The notes under the pieces: generated by a model
Told to the model about the DNA's origin: nothing
What the model saw: only the letters and a program-made list of their open reading frames with translations
Database searches by the model: none
Part shown: piece by piece, positions 5,800 through 10,838 of the stretch
Position numbering within the stretch: the stretch's first letter is position 1
How the letters are laid out: each line of letters opens with the position of its first letter
Assembly: GCA_902493615.1 (NCBI GenBank)
Contig: CABUQK010000063.1
Coordinates: 1-10,838, forward strand
Direction: 5' to 3'
DNA from: an uncultured Collinsella sp.
GTDB taxonomy: Bacteria; Actinomycetota; Coriobacteriia; Coriobacteriales; Coriobacteriaceae
Length of the DNA: 10,838 nucleotides
Translations under genes and position numbers: made by a program

Positions 5800-5808
5800 A
5801 GTATAGCA
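5800..5808 (-). promoter_or_regulatory. Extended -10 promoter of tRNA-Val
   Basis: On the minus strand bases 5808-5800 read TGCTATACT, a TGn extended -10 motif followed by TATACT, ending ten bases before the tRNA 5' end, so transcription would start at or just before the mature tRNA. The -35 region at 17 bases (GGTGAA) is poor, in keeping with an extended -10 promoter. Confidence 0.55.
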
Positions 5809-5919
5809 AAACAATCGCCCCATTCACCTCATATCCATTAAAGGTAACCGGCGCGTGTCACAGCGGAGCTGATTCAGTTGAGATTGCCTGAACATTCCGC
5901 CCCTCTTTACGCCCTCGGG

Positions 5920-5976
5920 TATACTCAAAAGCTACTGATTCGATTTGATGCCCAGCAACAGCAGAGGGGATAGTAT
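5920..5976 (+). promoter_or_regulatory. Probable asnB promoter -10 and leader
   Basis: TATACT at 5920-5925 matches the -10 consensus in five of six positions; transcription from it would give a leader of about 45 bases. No good -35 hexamer is visible at 16-18 bases upstream, so an activator or another sigma context is possible. GAGGGG at 5964-5969, seven bases before the ATG, is the ribosome binding site. An inverted repeat TTCAG/CTGAA (5873-5877 with 5888-5892) lies upstream and could be an operator. The leader is too short for a T-box or known riboswitch. Confidence 0.4.
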
Positions 5977-7857
5977 ATGTGCGGTTTTGTCGGTTTTGTC
6001 GGTGGGACGGATAACCAATCCGAGGTGCTCACCAAGATGATGGACCGCATCGTCCATCGCGGTCCCGACATGGGCGGTCAGTTTATCGACGGCCGCGTTG
6101 CCCTGGGCTTCCGCCGCCTGTCGATCCTCGACCTGACCGAGGCCGGCGCTCAGCCCATGGCCAATGAGGACGGCAGCGTCGTCATTGTCTTCAACGGCGA
6201 GATCTACAACTTCCAAGAACTCCGTTCCGAGCTCGAGGCCAAGGGCTACAAGTTCCACTGCGGCGCCGACACCGAGAGCCTCCTGCACGGCTACGAGGAG
6301 TGGGGCGAGGCCGTACTCGATCGTCTGCGCGGTATGTACGCCTTCGTCATCTGGGACAAAAAGAAGAACAAGCTTTTTGGCGCCCGCGACATCTTTGGCA
6401 TCAAGCCGCTCTACTACTATCCCATGGCCGATGCGGGCGACGGCGCTCCGGGCGTGCTCTTTGGTTCCGAGATCAAGAGCTTCCTGGACTACCCGCACTT
6501 CCACAAGGCGGTCAACAAAAAGGCTCTGCGTCCGTACATGACGCTGCAGTATTCGGCGACTGAGGAGACCTTCTTCGAGGGTGTCTACAAGCTGCCGCCG
6601 GCGCACTACTTTACCGTCGATATCCCGACCGGCAAGATGAACATCGAGCGCTACTGGGATTGCGATTACTCTGCCGTCGAGAAGCCGTTCGAAGAGTATG
6701 TCGATGAGCTGGACGAGGTCGTGCACGAGAGTGTCGAGGCCCATCGCATCGCCGACGTCAAGGTCGCGTCGTTCCTCTCCGGTGGCGTCGACTCCAGCTA
6801 CATCGCCGCTTGCCTCATGCCCGACAAGACCTTCTCGGTGGGCTTTGACTACAAGAACTTCAACGAGACCAACTACGCCAAGGAACTTTCCGATAAGCTC
6901 GGCGTCGAGAACGTTCGCAAGATGATTACCGCCGACGAGTTCTTCGGTGCGCTCGAGGATATCCAGTATCACATGGACGAGCCGCAGTCCAACTTGTCTT
7001 CCGTGCCGCTGTGGTTCTTGGCCGAGATGGCCCGCAAGGACGTTACCGTCGTGCTTTCGGGCGAAGGCGCCGACGAGCTCTTTGGCGGCTACGCCTACTA
7101 CGAGGACACGGTCCCGGTGCGCAAGTACAAAAAGATGGTGCCGCTGCCCATCCGTCGCGCGCTCGGTAACCTGGCGCTGCATATGCCGTACTTCAAGGGA
7201 CATAACTTCCTGGTCAAGGGTGCCGAGATCCCCGAGAAGTCGTTCCTGGGACAGGCTCTGGTATGGCCGGAGCGCGAGGTCGACGGCGTGCTCAAGCCCG
7301 AGTACAACACCGGCGATGGCGCCTTTGAGCTCGCTGCACCCATCTACGCACGCGTGAAGGGTCAGCCCGAACTGGTCAAGAAGCAGTACCTGGACATGAA
7401 CATGTGGCTCCCGGGCGACATTCTGCTCAAGGCCGACAAGATGTGCATGGCGCACTCGCTGGAGCTGCGCGTGCCCTTCCTGGACCGCAAAGTCATGGAG
7501 TTCGCCGAGCACATTCCCGATCGCTACCGCATCAACGAGAACGGCAACAAGCAGGTACTCCGCCACGCTGCCAACAAGTCGCTGCCCGATGAGTGGGCCA
7601 CCCGTCCCAAGGTGGGCTTCCCGGTGCCGATTGTCTACTGGCTGCGCGAGCAAAAGTGGTACGACTATGTCAAGGAGTACTTCACCGCGCCGTGGGCAAG
7701 CGAGTTCTTCAATACCGACGAGCTCATGCACCTGCTCGATCTGCACTTTGCGGGCAAGGGCGATTTCCAGCGCAAGATCTATACGCCGCTCGTGTTCCTA
7801 GTGTGGTACAAGCGCTTCTTTATCGACGAGGACCAGCCCGCTGTTCAGGCTGCCTAG
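5977..7857 (+). CDS. asnB: Asparagine synthetase, glutamine-hydrolysing (AsnB family)
   Basis: Class II glutamine amidotransferase fused to an ATP-dependent synthetase, converting aspartate, glutamine and ATP to asparagine and glutamate. Cys2 right after the initiator Met is the glutaminase nucleophile once Met is removed. The N-terminal half has HRGPDMGG (residues 27-34), RLSILDL (47-53), FNGEIYN (72-78) and ARDIFGIKPLYY (136-147). The synthetase half has the pyrophosphatase loop SGGVDSS (268-274), MDEP (333-336), SGEGADELFGGY (361-372) and a late ADKMCMAHSLELRVPFLDR. At 626 residues it belongs to the long AsnB group. No truncation is visible. It stands alone between the tRNA-Val promoter and a strong terminator. 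Some long AsnB-type proteins (LtsA of Corynebacterium glutamicum, AsnB of Bacillus subtilis) amidate peptidoglycan DAP; sequence alone does not exclude such a substrate, but asparagine synthesis is the default call. Confidence 0.93.
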   Translation: MCGFVGFVGGTDNQSEVLTKMMDRIVHRGPDMGGQFIDGRVALGFRRLSILDLTEAGAQPMANEDGSVVIVFNGEIYNFQELRSELEAKGYKFHCGADTESLLHGYEEWGEAVLDRLRGMYAFVIWDKKKNKLFGARDIFGIKPLYYYPMADAGDGAPGVLFGSEIKSFLDYPHFHKAVNKKALRPYMTLQYSATEETFFEGVYKLPPAHYFTVDIPTGKMNIERYWDCDYSAVEKPFEEYVDELDEVVHESVEAHRIADVKVASFLSGGVDSSYIAACLMPDKTFSVGFDYKNFNETNYAKELSDKLGVENVRKMITADEFFGALEDIQYHMDEPQSNLSSVPLWFLAEMARKDVTVVLSGEGADELFGGYAYYEDTVPVRKYKKMVPLPIRRALGNLALHMPYFKGHNFLVKGAEIPEKSFLGQALVWPEREVDGVLKPEYNTGDGAFELAAPIYARVKGQPELVKKQYLDMNMWLPGDILLKADKMCMAHSLELRVPFLDRKVMEFAEHIPDRYRINENGNKQVLRHAANKSLPDEWATRPKVGFPVPIVYWLREQKWYDYVKEYFTAPWASEFFNTDELMHLLDLHFAGKGDFQRKIYTPLVFLVWYKRFFIDEDQPAVQAA

Positions 7858-7882
7858 CCTCGGCTTACGAACGCCTGCGCGT

Positions 7883-7907
7883 AACGGCTCCTCCGGGAGC
7901 CGTTTTT
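7883..7907 (+). terminator. Rho-independent terminator of asnB
   Basis: AACGGCTCC (7883-7891), loop TCCG, GGAGCCGTT (7896-7904) form a perfect 9-pair stem followed by a T-run ending at 7907. It lies 25 bases after the asnB stop codon. Confidence 0.88.
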
Positions 7908-7934
7908 GCGTGGGTGCGTTTCAGTTACTATAAA
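7906..7934 (+). promoter_or_regulatory. Predicted promoter of the murE gene
   Basis: TTGCGT (7906-7911) and TATAAA (7929-7934) are separated by 17 bases; the -10 matches consensus in five of six positions, the -35 in three. The -35 element overlaps the last Ts of the asnB terminator, so the two transcription units are back to back. The murE ATG follows 34 bases after the -10 box. Confidence 0.5.
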
Positions 7935-7968
7935 ACCGTCCCTGCCAAATGGCTGAGAAAGGTGAAAG

Positions 7969-9531
7969 ATGCACCATTCGGATTCCGCGACCGTGACCAC
8001 GGTCGATACGCTTGCCAAGCTTCTCGATGTGTGCGGCGAGCTGCGCGCATCAGAGCAGGTTGACGAGCGTGCCGTGACCGGCTGCTCGTTTGATTCGCGC
8101 GCGGTCTCGGCAGGTGACGTATTCTTTTGCAAAGGTGCTGCCTTTAAGCCCGCGTTTTTGAGCATGGCGCTCGATGCGGGCGCCGTCGCATTTGTGTGCG
8201 AGGAGTCGCTGGTCGAGTCTCTGGAGCCGCTGGCGCAGGAGAGCGGTGCTGCGATGCTGGTTGTTGATAGTGTTCGCACGGCCATGGCCCTGTTGCCGCC
8301 GGAGGTCTACGACCGTCCCGACCACGACGTCAAGATCGTGGGCATCACCGGCACCAAGGGAAAGACCACGGCCGCTTTTATGCTCCAGTCCATCATCAAA
8401 GCGGCGGGCGAGTCCTGCGGCATGATCGGCTCGGTGAGTACCGACGATGGCATCGAGTGCTACGAGAGCACCAATACTACGCCCGAGGCCCCCGAGGTCT
8501 GGCGCCATATCGCCAACTGCCGCATGTCCGGTCGCCAGTCCATGGTCATGGAGGTCTCGAGCCAGGCGCTCAAGTACCAACGCGTCGAGAATCTGCCGTT
8601 TGACGTGGCGTGCTTCCTCAACATCGGCCGCGACCACATCTCGCCGATCGAACACCCCACGTTTGAGGATTATTTTGAGAGCAAGCTTAGGATCTTTGAC
8701 CAGGCAAAGACCGCCGTGGTGAATCTGGGCACCGATGAGGTTGACCGTGTGCTAGAGGCAGCGTCGACGGCCGAGCGCTTGGTGACCGTTGGCGTCGAGC
8801 ATCCCGAGGCAAGCCTGTGGGCGAGCGATGTCCGCATGCTCGGCTTTAACATCGAGTTCAACTTGCACGGCATGAGCGCCGACGAGCCCGAGGCGGGGGA
8901 GAAGGTCCTGCTGGGTATCGCGGGCGACTTTAACGTGGAAAACGCGCTGGTCGCTATCGCCGCTGCGCGCGAGATCGGCATCGGTATCGAGGCTATCAAG
9001 AAGGGCCTCTCCAAACTGCGTGTGCCGGGCCGCATGGAGGTCGTGGAGTCGAAGGACGGCCGCGTGATCTGCGTCGTTGACTATGCGCACAACCAGCTTT
9101 CGTTCCGTTCGCTTTTCTCGTCGGTCAAGCGCGCGTTTCCCGCTAGCCCCGTCATTGCGCTGTTTGGCGCCGCCGGCGGCAAGGCGCAGGAGCGCCGCGA
9201 GCAATTGCCACGCGAGGCCGCACCGTATTCCGACCTGATGATCTTTACGAACGAGGATCCAGCTCACGAGGACCCGATGAAGGTCTGTCGCGAGCTTGCC
9301 GAGCATGTTCCCGACGATACGCCGAACAAGATCATCCTCGACCGCGAAGCCGCTGTGCATGCGGCGTTCAAGGCGGCGCGCGAGGAGTACGTCAACCCCG
9401 ATGCTCCCACCATTGTCTTGCTGCTGGCAAAGGGTGACGAGGAGCTCATGCACGTGGGCGACGAGTTCGTGCCCATCGAGAGCGACCTTTCGCTGGCCAA
9501 TCGCCTGATCGATGTTACCCAGTTTGACTAA
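7969..9531 (+). CDS. murE: UDP-N-acetylmuramoyl-tripeptide synthetase, predicted not DAP-specific
   Basis: Mur ligase that adds the third stem-peptide residue to UDP-MurNAc-L-Ala-D-Glu in the cytoplasm. The N-terminal domain holds SFDSRAV (40-46) and FCKGAAF (53-59); the ATP loop is GITGTKGKTT (125-134); TNTTPEAPEV (168-177) and MEVSSQAL (194-201) bind the UDP-MurNAc peptide; Lys239 in ESKLRIF is the carbamylated lysine; VPGRMEV (352-358) and DYAH (371-374) open the C-terminal domain. DAP-adding MurE has DNPR in that domain; here the site reads NEDPAHEDP (428-436), lacking the Arg. That site, GTKGKTT, KGAAF and RDHISPIEHPTFEDYF closely resemble streptococcal L-Lys MurE as I recall it, so Lys or Orn is predicted. 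At 520 residues it is longer than those, with additions mainly at the N-terminus and mid-protein. AAAGG at 7958-7962, six bases before the ATG, supports the start. Confidence 0.88.
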   Translation: MHHSDSATVTTVDTLAKLLDVCGELRASEQVDERAVTGCSFDSRAVSAGDVFFCKGAAFKPAFLSMALDAGAVAFVCEESLVESLEPLAQESGAAMLVVDSVRTAMALLPPEVYDRPDHDVKIVGITGTKGKTTAAFMLQSIIKAAGESCGMIGSVSTDDGIECYESTNTTPEAPEVWRHIANCRMSGRQSMVMEVSSQALKYQRVENLPFDVACFLNIGRDHISPIEHPTFEDYFESKLRIFDQAKTAVVNLGTDEVDRVLEAASTAERLVTVGVEHPEASLWASDVRMLGFNIEFNLHGMSADEPEAGEKVLLGIAGDFNVENALVAIAAAREIGIGIEAIKKGLSKLRVPGRMEVVESKDGRVICVVDYAHNQLSFRSLFSSVKRAFPASPVIALFGAAGGKAQERREQLPREAAPYSDLMIFTNEDPAHEDPMKVCRELAEHVPDDTPNKIILDREAAVHAAFKAAREEYVNPDAPTIVLLLAKGDEELMHVGDEFVPIESDLSLANRLIDVTQFD

Positions 9532-9540
9532 TGAACCATG

Positions 9541-9573
9541 ATGGCGGCGGCGCCCTGAGTGCGCTGTCGCCAT
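9541..9573 (+). other. Strong GC-rich hairpin after murE
   Basis: ATGGCGGCGGCGC (9541-9553) pairs with GCGCTGTCGCCAT (9561-9573) over 13 bases with two G-T wobbles and a 7-base loop. It starts ten bases after the murE stop codon. No T-run follows, so it is not a standard terminator; it may protect the murE mRNA 3' end or reduce read-through into the phosphatase gene. Confidence 0.5.
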
Positions 9574-9638
9574 AAGCGTGTTCCCTCAATCAAAACATGC
9601 CGTCCAAGTCCAAACCCTTCTACGTAAACGGAGTAACC

Positions 9639-10550
9639 ATGTCCCACAATACCCTGCCGACCGTCGCTGAGCTTTCGGGCGAGATGCGCGAGCGCTTGGC
9701 CAAGGTCAAGTACGTCTTTACCGACCTGGATGCCACGATGCTTGCACCCGGCTCGTGCGTGCTGCGCGACAACGACGGCAACCCCTCGACCAAACTCGTC
9801 GAGGCTGTCGTGGCGCTCGCTCGCGCTGGTATTCAGGTGGTTCCCACCTCGGGCCGCAACCGTACCATGATCCACGAGGACGCGCGCGTGCTCGGCCTCA
9901 ACTCCTACATTGGTGAGATGGGCGGTCTGGTTATGTACGACCTCAAAGCCAACGATTGGGAGTATCTGACCGGTGACATGCCTTACGACCCCGCCTGCGG
10001 CCTCACGCCGCACCAGGTGATCGAGCAGACCGGCGTGTGCGAGAAGATCCTTGCCCGCTGGCCGCACAAGATCGAGTACCACAACGACATGTCGACCGGC
10101 TACAAATACCGTGAGGTCACCGTCGGCATGCGCGGCAATGTGCCCGACGATGAGGTCCAGGCCATCCTGGACGAGGCCGGCTGCGGTCTGATCTGGGCTT
10201 GCAACGGCCATCTGACTCATCTGTCCAAGCCGACGACGCTCGAGCTCGATCGCGTCGAGGACGGTCGCGCCTTCAACATCAACCCCGCGGGCCTCAACAA
10301 AGGCGTCGCCATTGCGCGCTTCTGCGAGCACCTGGGGATCGAGCGCGAGGAGACGTTGGCGCTCGGCGATTCCGAGTCCGACTTCTACATGGCCGATCAC
10401 GTGGGCACGTTCTGCCTGGTCGAGAATGGCCTGACGAGCGCCGGCGCGCCCGAGTTCCTGGCTGCTTGCGAGAACGCTTTCGTTACGCGCGGCAAAATTG
10501 TCGACGGTTGGGCGGCGACGGCAGAGCTGCTGGTCGCGGCGCGTTCGTAG
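9639..10550 (+). CDS. HAD-superfamily (IIB, Cof-like) hydrolase, probable sugar or small-metabolite phosphatase
   Basis: A 303-residue cytoplasmic phosphatase of the haloacid dehalogenase superfamily. Motif I is FTDLDATML (residues 27-35), with nucleophile Asp29 and acid/base Asp31; the residue before Thr is Ala where most members have Gly. Motif II is TSGR (70-73), motif III the lysine of LNKGVAI (Lys221), and motif IV GDSESD (243-248), which holds the magnesium-binding acids. The roughly 110 residues between motif II and motif III form the C2 (IIB) cap that sets substrate choice, so the substrate cannot be named. GGAG at 9630-9633 lies five bases from this ATG; an in-frame ATG at 9597 has no ribosome binding site and would add 14 atypical residues. 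It sits between murE and murI, 107 bases after the first, which hints at but does not prove a cell-envelope role. Confidence 0.88.
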   Translation: MSHNTLPTVAELSGEMRERLAKVKYVFTDLDATMLAPGSCVLRDNDGNPSTKLVEAVVALARAGIQVVPTSGRNRTMIHEDARVLGLNSYIGEMGGLVMYDLKANDWEYLTGDMPYDPACGLTPHQVIEQTGVCEKILARWPHKIEYHNDMSTGYKYREVTVGMRGNVPDDEVQAILDEAGCGLIWACNGHLTHLSKPTTLELDRVEDGRAFNINPAGLNKGVAIARFCEHLGIEREETLALGDSESDFYMADHVGTFCLVENGLTSAGAPEFLAACENAFVTRGKIVDGWAATAELLVAARS

Positions 10551-10601
10551 CGCGGCGCCGCCGCACTTGGACATGTCTTTTCGAGAGAGACTGGTGAGGT
10601 A

Positions 10602-10838
10602 ATGTCCGATATCGAGAATCCGGCAGGCGACACGCGCCCGATTGGCGTGTTCGATTCTGGTTTGGGCGGTCTGACGGTTGCGCGCGCCATCGCGACGGCG
10701 CTGCCGCACGAGTCCGTCTACTACTTTGGCGACACCAAGCGCTGCCCCTACGGCACGCGCACCGAGGATGAGGTGCGCTCATTTGCGTTGCAGGCGGGTC
10801 GTTGGCTTTCGAAGCACGACGTCAAGATTATGGTCATC
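10602..10838 (+). CDS. murI: Glutamate racemase, 5' part only (cut by window end)
   Basis: MurI interconverts L- and D-glutamate by a cofactor-free two-cysteine mechanism and supplies D-Glu for the peptidoglycan stem. Only the first 79 codons are present. PIGVFDSGLGGLTVARAI (residues 13-30) carries the family's Asp-Ser pair, and YYFGDTKRCPYG matches the conserved GDT..CPYG segment. The reading frame ends in KIMVI, where the next residues in the family are normally ACNTA with the first catalytic cysteine, so the cut falls just before the active site. GAGG at 10596-10599 is only two bases from the ATG, so the start is slightly uncertain. It lies 51 bases after the phosphatase gene and could be co-transcribed with it. 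Confidence 0.93.
   Translation, partial: MSDIENPAGDTRPIGVFDSGLGGLTVARAIATALPHESVYYFGDTKRCPYGTRTEDEVRSFALQAGRWLSKHDVKIMVI

Noticed and set aside
5105..5976. CRISPR array in the repetitive intergenic region
   Set aside because: There are only two copies of an 87-base repeat, with tRNA and terminator content and no series of equal spacers, and no cas gene in the window.
5932..7746. A 604-codon open frame on the minus strand opposite asnB
   Set aside because: It is a mirror of a GC-rich, codon-biased gene; its predicted protein has no recognisable domain, while the + strand frame is a complete AsnB. The same applies to long minus-strand frames at 1043-2422, 3977-5164 and 9528-10709.

Overview
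The window is GC-rich (roughly 60% by eye) bacterial chromosome carrying housekeeping genes, nearly all on the + strand, with Shine-Dalgarno starts and strong C/G third-position bias. The gene content, the protein style and a MurE lacking the DAP-recognition motif suggest an actinobacterium of the class Coriobacteriia, most likely Collinsella or a close relative. This assignment is recollection plus inference, not a database result. I see no phage, CRISPR, toxin or obvious defence gene. Most of the window is ordinary; the unusual material is the 872-base non-coding stretch in the middle.

Region 1 (1-5104) is an arginine biosynthesis operon in the order argC-argJ-argB-argD. It covers the steps from N-acetylglutamate to ornithine: NAG kinase (ArgB), NAGP reductase (ArgC), acetylornithine aminotransferase (ArgD), and ArgJ, which moves the acetyl group back to glutamate. 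ArgB has the N-terminal helix region and C-terminal motif typical of arginine-inhibited enzymes. Upstream of argC lies an AT-rich dyad (94-130) resembling an ArgR operator, followed by a small leader hairpin next to the ribosome binding site. argF, argG and argH are not in the window.

Region 2 (5105-5976) is non-coding. It holds a stem-loop-rich segment, a 189-base AT-rich segment bounded by 19-base imperfect inverted repeats (MITE-like), and two ungapped 87-base direct repeats offset by exactly 184 bases. Each repeat contains a T-arm-like sequence, a minus-strand rho-independent terminator of different sequence, and the 3' end of a tRNA-Val. The right copy belongs to an intact minus-strand tRNA-Val(UAC). 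The left copy keeps only the last 18 bases of that tRNA and runs into a GC-rich, stem-loop-rich spacer. The tRNA promoter and a probable asnB promoter diverge from the right end.

Region 3 (5977-7907) is a single-gene unit: asnB, a glutamine-dependent asparagine synthetase, closed by a strong terminator. Region 4 (about 7906 to the end) starts with a promoter overlapping that terminator and carries a MurE-type ligase, a HAD-IIB phosphatase of unknown substrate, and the first 79 codons of murI (glutamate racemase), cut by the window edge. MurI makes D-Glu and MurE adds the third amino acid of the stem peptide after D-Glu, so this is a peptidoglycan precursor cluster. The MurE sequence predicts lysine or ornithine rather than DAP at position 3.
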